64,000 nt of DNA from Gillisia mitskevichiae (GTDB taxonomy: Bacteria > Bacteroidota > Bacteroidia > Flavobacteriales > Flavobacteriaceae). The translations under genes and the position numbers were made by a program. Under the pieces are notes generated by a model, which ran no database searches, was not told the DNA's origin, and saw nothing but the letters and a program-made list of their open reading frames with translations. Of this stretch, positions 26,287 to 34,882 are shown piece after piece. The stretch spans positions 186,001-250,000 of the forward strand of contig NZ_RBLG01000004.1 in assembly GCF_003634585.1 (NCBI RefSeq). Reading direction: 5' to 3'. How positions within the stretch are numbered: position 1 is the stretch's first letter; every line of letters begins with the position of its first letter.

Positions 26287-27667
26287 TTATATCCTTCTTT
26301 TCTGTCTATTATTTTCGGCAGGGATATTTGCACAAACCAAAAAACTCGAGAAGACTTATAAAACGAATCAAGATGTTTCTGTGGTGATAGATGCAAAATA
26401 CACCAATATAATCATTGAAAACTGGGATAAGAATGAAGTTGCTATAGAAGCTTTTTTGGAGACAGGAAATTTAAAAGGGGAAGATGCTAAAAAAGCATTA
26501 GAAAGCTGGAAATTGGAAACTTCAGGAAGTTCAGATAAAATTGAAATCACCTCTGGAGGAGGAACGGGAATGAATTTAAATATAGACATGGATCTTTCTT
26601 CGTTATCTGACTCTATGGGAGATTTACAAAATATTCTAGGGCCAATGATGACAGATATGATAGCTCCTATGTTAGAAAACATCAGTAAAAATCCGTTACC
26701 CCCAGAATTCCATGAAAAGATAGGCAATATGGATTTCGATTATGATGCTTATAAAAAAGATGGAGATAAGTATATGGAGAAATGGGAGAAAAAAATGGAA
26801 AAGAACTTCGGAAAGGATTTCGAAAAATCTATGGAAGAATGGGGGAAACAATTTGAAAAGAACTCTGAAGTCTGGGAAAAAGATTTTGAAAAGAAAATGG
26901 AAGCTTGGGGTGAAGATTTTGAGAAGAATTTCGGAAAAGACATGGAGAAATGGGGAGAAGATTTCGGAAAGAAAATGGAGAATTGGGGAGAGAACTTTGG
27001 AAAAGAAATGGAAGGAAAGCAAAAGTTTAAAGGTGAAGCAAAAGGAGCTTCAAAAGCTTCATCTCAAGGCAAGCGTATTATAAAAATTAGAATGCCAAGA
27101 AATGCAAAACTAGATTTAGATGTGAGATATGGCGAATTAAAACTGGGAGAGAAAACCACTAATTTAAAAGCTAATTTATCCCACAGTAAACTAACTGCCA
27201 ATGTTATTGAAGGTGAGAAAACCAAGGTTGAGGTTTCTTATAGTCCAATTAATGTGAATGTTTGGAATTATGGAGTTTTAAAGACCAATTATGTTGAGAA
27301 TTGTGAGATTGGCAAAGCGAAGAGCATTAAACTTATATCTAATTCTAGCGATGTAACTATTAATGAGATCACAGAAACGGGAATACTTTCTGGGACTTTT
27401 GGAGAATTGTCTGTTGGTAAATTAGGAACTGGTTTTAAGAACCTGGATATCACTTTGGAGAATAGCGACCTAAGATTGTCTTTGCCTAGCGCAGCTTTAA
27501 ACTTTAATTATAATGGTACTCAAAGCAATATTGAATATCCAAAAGCAGCCTCAATAAAATCTACCAAATCTTATGACAATGAGATCCTTAATGGCTACTA
27601 TAGATCTAAGGATGGAAACGGAAGTGTTAACATAAATGCAAGTTTTAGCGACGTATATATAAAATAA
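26267..27667 (+). CDS. Exported adhesin-like protein with hendecad Trp repeats (DUF4097-like)
   Basis: A 466-residue protein with a signal peptide (MKTIKSNYILLFCLLFSAGIFAQ). Residues about 25-100 and 280-466 are beta-rich and resemble the DUF4097-type beta-helix found in such operons. In between, residues about 160-245, lies a charged helical segment in which Trp recurs at intervals of 19, 11, 11, 15 and 11, with units like MEKWGEDFGKK. Eleven-residue (hendecad) periodicity with four-residue insertions fits a long amphipathic or coiled helix. The start at ATG 26267 is set by the signal peptide. Function is unknown; it may be the sensed or regulated envelope component of the sigma unit. Confidence 0.78.
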   Translation: MKTIKSNYILLFCLLFSAGIFAQTKKLEKTYKTNQDVSVVIDAKYTNIIIENWDKNEVAIEAFLETGNLKGEDAKKALESWKLETSGSSDKIEITSGGGTGMNLNIDMDLSSLSDSMGDLQNILGPMMTDMIAPMLENISKNPLPPEFHEKIGNMDFDYDAYKKDGDKYMEKWEKKMEKNFGKDFEKSMEEWGKQFEKNSEVWEKDFEKKMEAWGEDFEKNFGKDMEKWGEDFGKKMENWGENFGKEMEGKQKFKGEAKGASKASSQGKRIIKIRMPRNAKLDLDVRYGELKLGEKTTNLKANLSHSKLTANVIEGEKTKVEVSYSPINVNVWNYGVLKTNYVENCEIGKAKSIKLISNSSDVTINEITETGILSGTFGELSVGKLGTGFKNLDITLENSDLRLSLPSAALNFNYNGTQSNIEYPKAASIKSTKSYDNEILNGYYRSKDGNGSVNINASFSDVYIK

Positions 27668-27690
27668 GTTATTTTTGAAAAAAAAGCTCG

Positions 27691-28383
27691 ATGGCCAAAT
27701 CAAATTTCGCTGAATTTATTAACGAATGCACGGAAGAATTCACTCCTGTCTTAGATAAAACCTTTGTTAAGAAAGACTTTGTTCACATAGATCTTTCTGA
27801 AACAAATAAAGACATTAGAGAAATGCCAATTCCATCTGCAAATGCTGTAAAAACTTTTATAGATGGTTATGTAGCTTCCAAAAAGGCAAAAGTAGCTTAT
27901 GGAGGATATAATGAAAAGCGTACTTTATACCAGCGAAGTGTGATTTTTAAAGGTGAAAATACTCCTTCTGCAAGAAACATACATATAGGTTTAGATCTTT
28001 GGTGTGATGTTGGGACTTCTGTACTTGCAGCTTTAGAGGGAACGGTGCATAGTTTTAATGATAATGGAGGTTTTGGTAACTATGGGCCAACTATAATTCT
28101 TGAACATATTTTGGGAGATAGAACTTTTTATACCCTTTATGGACATTTAAGTAAGGATTCTATTAAGAAATTAAGCTTCGGGCAGATCGTAGAAGCAGGA
28201 GATAAAATAGGAAGTCTTGGCTCACGAAAAGTTAATGGAGATTATGCTCCGCACTTACATTTTCAGATCATCAAAGATATTCAAGGCTTTACCGGGGATT
28301 ACCCAGGAGTTGCCTCTGCAGATAAATTAGATTTTTATTTAGACAATTGTCCAGATCCTAATTTGTTACTGAAGATCGACTAA
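27691..28383 (+). CDS. M23 (LytM-type) peptidase domain protein
   Basis: A 230-residue protein ending in a zinc-dependent peptidoglycan endopeptidase fold. The ligand motifs are intact: HIGLD (HxxxD), LYGHLS and APHLHFQI (HxH). No signal peptide or membrane segment is seen at the N-terminus (MAKSNFAEFINECTEEF), which is unusual for a cell-wall enzyme. It could be exported by another route, be periplasmic with a non-standard signal, or act on a cytoplasmic substrate. It follows the adhesin-like gene by 23 bases. Confidence 0.85.
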   Translation: MAKSNFAEFINECTEEFTPVLDKTFVKKDFVHIDLSETNKDIREMPIPSANAVKTFIDGYVASKKAKVAYGGYNEKRTLYQRSVIFKGENTPSARNIHIGLDLWCDVGTSVLAALEGTVHSFNDNGGFGNYGPTIILEHILGDRTFYTLYGHLSKDSIKKLSFGQIVEAGDKIGSLGSRKVNGDYAPHLHFQIIKDIQGFTGDYPGVASADKLDFYLDNCPDPNLLLKID

Positions 28384-28477
28384 AATGTAGATTTAATAAT
28401 TCTTGTTTTTATACTAGCCTAGATTTTTGATTTTCATGATGTTATGTCTCAGTAACAGAAGTCAAATGGTGAAAAAC

Positions 28478-28509
28478 ATCTCGATCCCGATAGCTATCGG
28501 GATCGAGAT
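28478..28509. repeat. Perfect 32-base palindrome
   Basis: From 28478 to 28509 the sequence equals its own reverse complement, centred on TAGCTA: arms ATCTCGATCCCGATAG and its inverse. It lies 95 bases after the M23 gene. It may act as a terminator for both convergent genes although no T run follows, or be an interspersed repeat (see the related CCCGCTGGCTATCAGGG at 35910-35926). Confidence 0.85.
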
Positions 28510-28579
28510 ATGACATTCGAAATCAATTTCAATCAGAAAATGGATATATAAATAAAAACACCATTTTCTTTCTGAAGAA

Positions 28580-29062
28580 TTATTTCTCTTTCGTCTTCAG
28601 GAACCATGCAACAGCTGCTGAGGTTACAACTCCCATTACCAATGCGCCAAAAGTGGCTTGGATAATATAGGATCTCAGGTTGAAATAAGCTTCTGCTTGT
28701 TCTTGGGTCATTACTTCTGAATCTACACTATATGCGATCACATTATTAAAATAATCTGGTGTTATATAGGTACTGCTAATAAATTGAGATAATGGCGATA
28801 AAATTGTAATTACAATGGTTATAATTAAACCTGCCACAAAACCCTGGCGCCATGTCATGTTCCCATTATAGAAATTCGCTTTTTTATCTTTTAATCCAAG
28901 TATAAAAATCAGTACTGCAATTATTCCGAAGAAATTGGTGTAGATAGCATGTTTGGCGATAAGAACATCATGCCAGCCCATAGCTTTTTCAAAAACCATC
29001 CAAAGTAAGGTTACAAGTGTGAAAATAACACCCCACTTAATTTCTATAGAAACTTTATTCAT
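28580..29062 (-). CDS. DUF4199 membrane protein
   Basis: A 160-residue protein with four predicted membrane helices (about residues 8-24, 33-50, 65-85 and 130-155). The pattern of EIKWGVIFTLVTLLWMVFEK and the long soluble loop before the last helix fit DUF4199, a family common in Bacteroidota and without known function. ATG 29062 is preferred to the longer frame (to 29098), which adds only a basic stretch. The neighbour upstream, DUF6249, is also a small membrane protein; a hairpin separates them. Confidence 0.8.
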   Translation of the reverse strand: MNKVSIEIKWGVIFTLVTLLWMVFEKAMGWHDVLIAKHAIYTNFFGIIAVLIFILGLKDKKANFYNGNMTWRQGFVAGLIITIVITILSPLSQFISSTYITPDYFNNVIAYSVDSEVMTQEQAEAYFNLRSYIIQATFGALVMGVVTSAAVAWFLKTKEK

Positions 29063-29126
29063 TTTTGATCTTCTTTGGTTAGAAAGTAAAGGTATCAAAA
29101 ACTTAGAAGAATTTTCTTCTGAATAT

Positions 29127-29161
29127 AGAGGCTGTTTGAAATCGAATTTCAGACAGCCTCT
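29127..29161 (-). terminator. Hairpin between the DUF6249 and DUF4199 genes
   Basis: AGAGGCTGT and ACAGCCTCT close a stem that continues with TTGAAAT/ATTTCAG pairing. It follows the DUF6249 stop on the minus strand by 22 bases. There is little T run after it, so termination may be partial. Confidence 0.6.
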
Positions 29162-29183
29162 AAGTAACTTTACCTTTAGTGAT

Positions 29184-29534
29184 CTAAGCGTCTTTATTCA
29201 ATCTTTTTGTCAGGAAAAACCCAACTAATAAAGAGATTCCTGCCATTAAAAAGATAGTGCCTGGAAATGCAACATCTTCGTCTACATTTAAATTGTAAGT
29301 AAGAATGTTGGCAAAAAAGATCCCGATTCCAATCCCCATTAAAAGTAAACCTAAGTTAAGTACGATCACCTTCCAAATAGGAGTAACTCGTTTGCTCGAG
29401 CTATAAAAAATAGAGGCATCTCCTCCTTTTTCTATTAATGCAAGTCTTTCCCGATTTCTTGCGGAAATATACAAATAGAACATTCCGAAAAGAACGCCAA
29501 AAATAATAGGTAAAATGATAACTTCAGATCCCAT
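29184..29534 (-). CDS. DUF6249-like small membrane protein
   Basis: A 116-residue protein with three predicted helices (about residues 3-22, 52-76 and 90-108) and a basic cytoplasmic loop RNRERLALIEKGGDAS, which is the hallmark of the DUF6249 group. These proteins occur widely in flavobacteria, often near ECF sigma operons, as here (sigma gene divergent at 30041). Function is unknown. Confidence 0.75.
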   Translation of the reverse strand: MGSEVIILPIIFGVLFGMFYLYISARNRERLALIEKGGDASIFYSSSKRVTPIWKVIVLNLGLLLMGIGIGIFFANILTYNLNVDEDVAFPGTIFLMAGISLLVGFFLTKRLNKDA

Positions 29535-30040
29535 GATGATTTGTTTTTAATTGTGAATAATAACAGTTCGTTTTCTATTAAGACGCTGGCATTTTATTTT
29601 CGGTTACAAAAAAGTTCTTTTTTTTTAATGTTTTAATTAAGTCTTCAGATTTATCTTAGTATTAAACATCCATTTTTTAGGTAACGAGTTAAGTAATTAT
29701 TGAGGTTAATAGATACCAATATGAGATTTCGATATTTTTTTAATTGATTTTCAATTAGCTAAAACACCCAATTTTGTCTGTTCGAGCGAAGTCGAAAACT
29801 TTTAATTTAAAAATAGGTTTCGACTCCGCTCAACCTGACATTGCTATTACAAATGATAATTTTGATATTAGTAAAATCGCTGATCTCTACATATTTAATT
29901 GATTAAATATTTTGATCCTACTGCCATTATGTGTGACTTTCAAAAATACTCTAGCTAATAAGTTGGTTATATATTCTCGAGATTCATGATTTTAAATTTA
30001 TTATGTAACCAATTCTTCTTTTCATGCGTCTTATAGAATA
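29535..30040. other. 506-base intergenic region with one repeat
   Basis: The divergent gap between the DUF6249 gene and the second ECF sigma gene. It holds AT-rich DNA with the bipartite inverted repeat at 29776-29840. No ORF of note was seen and no clean TAnnTTTG at the expected distance from either start. Confidence 0.5.
29776..29840. repeat. Bipartite inverted repeat (copy 2)
   Basis: TGTCTGTTCGAGCGAAGTCG (start of left arm) and TTTCGACTCCGCTCAACCTG (start of right arm) are near-inverse to each other (arms about 22 bases, loop about 20). This is the best-preserved copy. The same order of arms is found at 4299-4364. Confidence 0.75.
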
Positions 30041-30625
30041 ATGAGTAAGATATCTGACCTTTTATTAATAAAGAAAACTTTGGATGGAGATACCAATGCC
30101 TTTGGAGTATTGGTAAATCGACATCAAGATTACATCTTTAATGTTATCATTAAGATGCTTAGAAATAGGGAAGAAGCAGAAGAGATCGCTCAGGATACAT
30201 TTATAAAAGCATATGAGGTGTTGGTGAGCTTTAAAGGAGAAGCGAAATTTTCTACATGGTTATTTAAGATCGCTTATAGAAAAGCTCTGGATAGGATAAA
30301 AAAGAATAAGAGATCTGCAACCTTAGAGTTGGTGGAAAATCTGACTGAAGATGCCTCCATGGATTTTGAAAGCGGATTAGCGATTATGTTGATGGAGGAA
30401 CGAAAAGAGATTATTAAGAATTGTATACTCAAGCTTCCCGAAATTGAAGCGGCCATTATTACCCTTTATTATTACGAAGATCAATCTGTAAAAGAAATCG
30501 CAGATATCACGAATTTGTCTCAGGATAATATAAAAGTGAAATTACACCGAAGCAGGAAATTGTTATATTCCTTTTTGGAAAATCATATTCACCCTAAAAT
30601 ATTTAGTGAAAATGGAAAAGCATAA
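30041..30625 (+). CDS. ECF-type RNA polymerase sigma factor
   Basis: A 194-residue sigma factor with region 2 (FNVIIKMLRNREEAEEIAQDTFIKAYE, then FSTWLFKIAYRKALDRIKKNK) and region 4 (LPEIEAAIITLYYYEDQSVKEIADITNLSQDNIKVKLHRSRKLL). It is a different paralogue from the one at 25149, with a clearer SigW/RpoE-like region 2. Its end overlaps the next gene by 14 bases, so the pair is translationally coupled. Confidence 0.92.
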   Translation: MSKISDLLLIKKTLDGDTNAFGVLVNRHQDYIFNVIIKMLRNREEAEEIAQDTFIKAYEVLVSFKGEAKFSTWLFKIAYRKALDRIKKNKRSATLELVENLTEDASMDFESGLAIMLMEERKEIIKNCILKLPEIEAAIITLYYYEDQSVKEIADITNLSQDNIKVKLHRSRKLLYSFLENHIHPKIFSENGKA

Positions 30626-30986
30626 GAGAGAAGAGGAATTCTTCAGAAGAATAATACAAGAAACTAACAGAGAAAAGGCATCTCCTGATCTTTTAAGAAA
30701 TGTGATGTATGCTATTGAGGCCAAGCAAAGTTTAAATCTTGCTTATGAACCGCTTATTTCAAGAAATGTTTGGATCGCTTTGGTGGTACTAATGAGTTTC
30801 GCAGTTCTTGGTCTTTTTCTAATAACTACAGATTTTTCTATGAAATGGAATTTCGAATTTATGAACTATATCTCTATCCCAAAGATCAATTTATCTTCTA
30901 CTATGCTGTATGCAATAGGTTTTGTTTCCTTGTTCTTTTTGCAGATCCCTTTTCTTCAAAATTATATGAGAAACCAGTATAAATAG
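30612..30986 (+). CDS. Putative anti-sigma factor, two-helix membrane protein
   Basis: A 124-residue protein with a charged N-terminal cytoplasmic part (about 45 residues, MEKHKREEEFFRRIIQETNR) and two membrane helices (about 52-72 and 94-114). The role as partner of the overlapping sigma factor is inferred from position and layout; no cysteine motif is present. The start is the ATG at 30612, with a GTG two codons earlier. It ends at a perfect hairpin terminator. Confidence 0.7.
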   Translation: MEKHKREEEFFRRIIQETNREKASPDLLRNVMYAIEAKQSLNLAYEPLISRNVWIALVVLMSFAVLGLFLITTDFSMKWNFEFMNYISIPKINLSSTMLYAIGFVSLFFLQIPFLQNYMRNQYK

Positions 30987-31005
30987 TTGAATTCTATTGA
31001 AAATT

Positions 31006-31043
31006 AAAACAAGAAACCCGGCAATTGCCGGGTTTCTTGTTTT
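31006..31043. terminator. Bidirectional terminator between the anti-sigma gene and secA
   Basis: A perfect 38-base palindrome, arm AAAACAAGAAACCCGGCAA and its inverse, serving two convergent genes. Confidence 0.9.
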
Positions 31044-31059
31044 AAAAAAATCTTTTATT

Positions 31060-34000
31060 CTAACTTTCATGACCGGTAAGCACCCAATCTCCTTTTTCTA
31101 AAAGAGGAATTGCTTGCTTATACTTCATGGTTTTATTCTCACCACTCATCACATTTTTAACCGTCACCTTATCGTTTCTGTTGATCTTTGGTTGATCACG
31201 AACTATAGTTTCAGTTATTTGAGGTCTTTGTTGAGTTTGTCCGGCAGCTCTACTTTGTGCTGAACGTTCATCCAAATTCGGGATTTCTTCCTTAGTGGTT
31301 TCAATTTTCTCGCTACGTCTAGGTTGGCGAGCTTCCTGAATATTTGTGGTGTTTCCTTCTGGAATTTCTCCTTTAAATAAGAAAGAGATCACATCTTTAT
31401 TTACCTGCTCTATCATAGATTTAAACAGCTCAAAAGCTTCAAACTTATAGATCAATAAAGGATCTTTTTGTTCGTGAACAGCTAATTGCACACTCTGTTT
31501 CAATTCATCCATCTTACGCAAATGCGTTTTCCAAGATTCATCTATAATTGCAAGAGTAATGTTCTTTTCAAAATCTTTTGTTAGTTGTTTTCCTTCAGAT
31601 TCGTAAGCTTTTTCAAGATTGGTAACAACCTGTAAGCTTTTTACTCCATCTGTAAACGGAACAGCGATACGCTCAAAATTATTAGCTGGATCTTCGTATA
31701 CATTTTTAATAATTGGAAAAGCTAAAACAGCTGTACGTTCCATTTTATTGTGATAATGTTCGAATGCTGCTTTGTAAACAACACCTGCTATTTTCTGAAC
31801 ATCCATTTTTCCGAAATCTTCCTCAGAAACAGGAGAGCTCATAGAGAAATAACGAATAAGTTCGAATTCAAAATTCTTATAATCTGAGGCTGCTTTGTTA
31901 TTTTCAGTAATAACTTCAGAAGTATCAAAGATCATATTAGCGATATCCACTTTTAATCTATCCCCAAAAAGTGCATGATAACGACGCTTATAAATAACCT
32001 CTCTTTGGGCATTCATAACATCATCATACTCCAACAAACGCTTACGAACTCCAAAGTTGTTCTCTTCAACTTTTTTCTGTGCACGCTCAATAGATTTAGA
32101 GATCATGGAATGCTGAATTACTTCACCTTCTTCCAAGCCCATTCTATCCATTAATTTCGCGATCCTTTCAGATCCGAATAAACGCATTAAGTTATCTTCT
32201 AAAGAAACATAGAATTGAGAACTTCCTGGATCCCCTTGACGACCAGCACGACCACGTAATTGTCTGTCTACACGCCTAGAATCATGTCGTTCTGTACCAA
32301 TAATGGCCAAACCACCCGCTTCTTTAACTTCTTTACTCAATTTAATATCTGTACCACGACCTGCCATGTTGGTAGCAATAGTTACTATTCCGGCATTACC
32401 AGCTTCTGCAACGATATCTGCTTCCTTTTTATGCAATTTCGCATTCAATACGTTATGAGGCACATTTCTTAATTTCAACATTCTACTCAGTAATTCTGAG
32501 ATCTCTACAGAAGTCGTTCCAATTAACACTGGTCTTCCAGACTTAGAAAGTTTGGTAACCTCGTCTATAACTGCATTAAATTTTTCTCTTTTCGTTTTGT
32601 AAACAAGATCTTCACGATCTATTCTTGCAATTGGTCTGTTAGTAGGAATTTCTACTACATCCAAGTTATAGATCTCCCATAATTCTCCAGCTTCAGTTAC
32701 CGCAGTTCCCGTCATCCCAGAAAGTTTACGGTACATTCTAAAGAAATTCTGAAGGGTTACAGTAGCAAAAGTTTGAGTAGCATCTTCGATCTTTACATTT
32801 TCTTTAGCTTCAATAGCCTGATGTAATCCATCGCTATATCTTCTCCCGTCCATAATACGACCAGTTTGCTCGTCTACGATCTTCACTTTGTTCTCCATTA
32901 CCACATATTCTGTGTCTTTTTCGAACAAGGTATAAGCCTTTAACAACTGTCGCATGGTATGTATACGATCACTTTTCACACTATATTCACGGAAAAGCTC
33001 TTCTTTTTTCTCTACTTCCTCTTCCTTACTAAGTCCTTCATTATCTATCTTAGAAATTTCCATCCCAATTTCTGGCATAACGAAAAAGTCTGGATCATCT
33101 TCTCCAGATAAAAATTCTACCCCTTTATCGGTTAGATCTATCTGATTGTTTTTTTCTTCAATAACAAAATAAAGCTCCTCATCTACTTTTGGCATCTCAC
33201 GATTGTTATCTGCCATGTATTGATTCTCGGTTTTCTGAAGAAGTTGCTTTATACCATCTTCACTTAAATACTTAATAAGTGCTTTGTTTTTGGGTAAACC
33301 TCTAAAAACTCTTAAAAGTTGAAGACCACCTTCCTTAGTATCGCCAGCAGCAATTAATTTCTTAGCTTCAGCCAAAACCTTAATTAAATGACTTCTTTGT
33401 ACTTCTACAATATTGTGGATAGCAGGTTTTAATGCTTCAAATTCATGAATATCTCCCTTCGGAATAGGTCCAGAAATAATTAAAGGTGTTCTAGCATCAT
33501 CTACAAGTACAGAATCCACCTCATCTACAATTGCAAAATTGTGAGGGCGTTGTACAAGATCATCTGGAGCGTGAGACATATTATCTCTTAAATAATCGAA
33601 ACCGAATTCGTTATTTGTTCCATAAGTGATATCTGCGTTATATGCTTTTCTTCTTGCAGCAGAATTAGGTCTGTGATAATCTATACAGTCTATACTAATT
33701 CCGTGGAACTGAAAGATTGGTGCCATCCAGGCACTATCTCTTTTTGCTAGGTAATCATTCACGGTTACAAGGTGAACACCGTTTCCGCTTAAGGCATTTA
33801 AATACATAGGAAGAGTTGCAACAAGTGTTTTTCCTTCCCCAGTTTGCATCTCTGCAATTTTACCTTGATGCATTGCTACACCACCAATTAATTGAACATC
33901 GTAATGTATCATGTCCCAGGTGATAGGTTTTCCAGCAGCATCCCAAGAGTTACTCCAAATAGCATGATCTCCATCTAATTCTACATAATCTTTCTCTGCT

Positions 34001-34422
34001 GAAATTTCTCTATCGAAAGCAGTAGCAGTAACTTTTAATTTGGGATTATGAACGAAACGTTTGGCGGTTTCTTTTACGGTTGCAAAGGCTTCAGGAAGAA
34101 TTTCGTTAAGAACAGCTTCCGTAATATTATACATTTCGTCTTTTAATGCATCAACTTCGGTGTAAATATCTTCATTTCTGGTTATATCTTCTGAAGCATC
34201 AGCTTCGCTGTTTAATGTTTCAATTTTCAAGCGAATATCTGCAGTAGCATCGGCGATCTTCTTCCTAAAAGTAACAGTTTTCTCCCTTAGTTCATCTATA
34301 GAAAGCGCTTCGAACTCCTTCTCCAAAGCCTTGATCTTCTCTACTATAGGTTGTATGTCTTTAACGTCTTTCTTGGACTTATCGCCAACAAATACTTTTA
34401 ATACAGAATCTAAAAAACTCAT
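31060..34422 (-). CDS. secA: Protein translocase ATPase SecA
   Basis: A 1120-residue motor of the Sec pathway, which drives preproteins through SecYEG. Motor motifs are AEMQTGEGKTLVATLP (Walker A), the DEAD box as VDEVDSVLVDDART, TNMAGRGTDI and RQLRGRAGRQGDPGSSQFY. It is about 220 residues longer than E. coli SecA; most of the extra length lies between the DEAD region and the EYVVMENKVKIVDEQTGR block (about residues 320-500), an insertion usual in Bacteroidota. The C-terminus (KYKQAIPLLEKGDWVLTGHE) lacks the Cys-rich zinc tail that binds SecB. Single gene with its own promoter. Confidence 0.97.
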   Translation of the reverse strand: MSFLDSVLKVFVGDKSKKDVKDIQPIVEKIKALEKEFEALSIDELREKTVTFRKKIADATADIRLKIETLNSEADASEDITRNEDIYTEVDALKDEMYNITEAVLNEILPEAFATVKETAKRFVHNPKLKVTATAFDREISAEKDYVELDGDHAIWSNSWDAAGKPITWDMIHYDVQLIGGVAMHQGKIAEMQTGEGKTLVATLPMYLNALSGNGVHLVTVNDYLAKRDSAWMAPIFQFHGISIDCIDYHRPNSAARRKAYNADITYGTNNEFGFDYLRDNMSHAPDDLVQRPHNFAIVDEVDSVLVDDARTPLIISGPIPKGDIHEFEALKPAIHNIVEVQRSHLIKVLAEAKKLIAAGDTKEGGLQLLRVFRGLPKNKALIKYLSEDGIKQLLQKTENQYMADNNREMPKVDEELYFVIEEKNNQIDLTDKGVEFLSGEDDPDFFVMPEIGMEISKIDNEGLSKEEEVEKKEELFREYSVKSDRIHTMRQLLKAYTLFEKDTEYVVMENKVKIVDEQTGRIMDGRRYSDGLHQAIEAKENVKIEDATQTFATVTLQNFFRMYRKLSGMTGTAVTEAGELWEIYNLDVVEIPTNRPIARIDREDLVYKTKREKFNAVIDEVTKLSKSGRPVLIGTTSVEISELLSRMLKLRNVPHNVLNAKLHKKEADIVAEAGNAGIVTIATNMAGRGTDIKLSKEVKEAGGLAIIGTERHDSRRVDRQLRGRAGRQGDPGSSQFYVSLEDNLMRLFGSERIAKLMDRMGLEEGEVIQHSMISKSIERAQKKVEENNFGVRKRLLEYDDVMNAQREVIYKRRYHALFGDRLKVDIANMIFDTSEVITENNKAASDYKNFEFELIRYFSMSSPVSEEDFGKMDVQKIAGVVYKAAFEHYHNKMERTAVLAFPIIKNVYEDPANNFERIAVPFTDGVKSLQVVTNLEKAYESEGKQLTKDFEKNITLAIIDESWKTHLRKMDELKQSVQLAVHEQKDPLLIYKFEAFELFKSMIEQVNKDVISFLFKGEIPEGNTTNIQEARQPRRSEKIETTKEEIPNLDERSAQSRAAGQTQQRPQITETIVRDQPKINRNDKVTVKNVMSGENKTMKYKQAIPLLEKGDWVLTGHES

Positions 34423-34444
34423 AGTTTTTTGTGTTTATATGGTT

Positions 34445-34452
34445 CAAATGTA
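34445..34452 (-). promoter_or_regulatory. -7 promoter element for secA
   Basis: Minus-strand TACATTTG fits TAnnTTTG and ends 22 bases before the secA ATG. It directly follows the terminator of the preceding gene; no -33 TTG at normal spacing. Confidence 0.5.
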
Positions 34453-34455
34453 CGC

Positions 34456-34485
34456 AAAAAAAAAGCCTCTTTTAGGAGACTTTTT
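34456..34485 (-). terminator. Terminator of the DUF2795 gene
   Basis: On the minus strand AAGTCTCC pairs with GAGGCTT with a G-T wobble and is followed by about ten T. The wobble becomes an A-C mismatch in the plus-strand RNA, so it works mainly in the minus direction. Confidence 0.75.
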
Positions 34486-34507
34486 AGTATTTACGTGTTA
34501 TGTTTTT

Positions 34508-34729
34508 CTAATATTCATCCTCATTCCAAAGGTAATCTTCGTCTGTAGGATAGTCGGGCCAGATCTCTTCAATAGAGTCATATGAATCTCCTTCATCTTC
34601 TATCGACTGAAGGTTTTCTACTACTTCTAATGGAGCTCCAGTTCGAATTGCGTAGTCAATTAATTCATCTTTTGTTGCCGGCCAAGGTGCATCACTTAAA
34701 TAGGATGCCAATTCTAATGTCCAATACAT
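34508..34729 (-). CDS. DUF2795-type small acidic protein
   Basis: A 73-residue protein with the DUF2795-like pattern ELASYLSDAPWPATKDELIDYAIRTGAPLEVVENLQ followed by a very acidic tail (residues 45-73). The fold is small and helical; some relatives have been linked to nucleic-acid or stress roles, but no function is established for this form. The ATG at 34729 is preferred over the longer frame (to 34783) because the domain begins at once. Upstream of secA on the same strand, with its own terminator. Confidence 0.8.
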   Translation of the reverse strand: MYWTLELASYLSDAPWPATKDELIDYAIRTGAPLEVVENLQSIEDEGDSYDSIEEIWPDYPTDEDYLWNEDEY

Positions 34730-34882
34730 TGATTTATCGGTATTTATTTTTTGCAAAAATAATTTTTTTGTTGTAATTGGCAAGTAAAAAATCTATTATT
34801 TTAATCAATAATGTTAAGAACATAGTCTAAAAAGTCAATTTTTATATAAAATCAAGATTTTAGCTGAAAAATATCAATTTGT

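Noticed and set aside
26368-27083. Long open frames in other phases (both strands) across the charged repeat of the adhesin-like gene
   Set aside because: The Lys/Glu-rich repeat gives low-stop-codon shadows in the other frames; the products are Phe/Ser-rich or Arg/Lys-rich low-complexity sequences with no start context.
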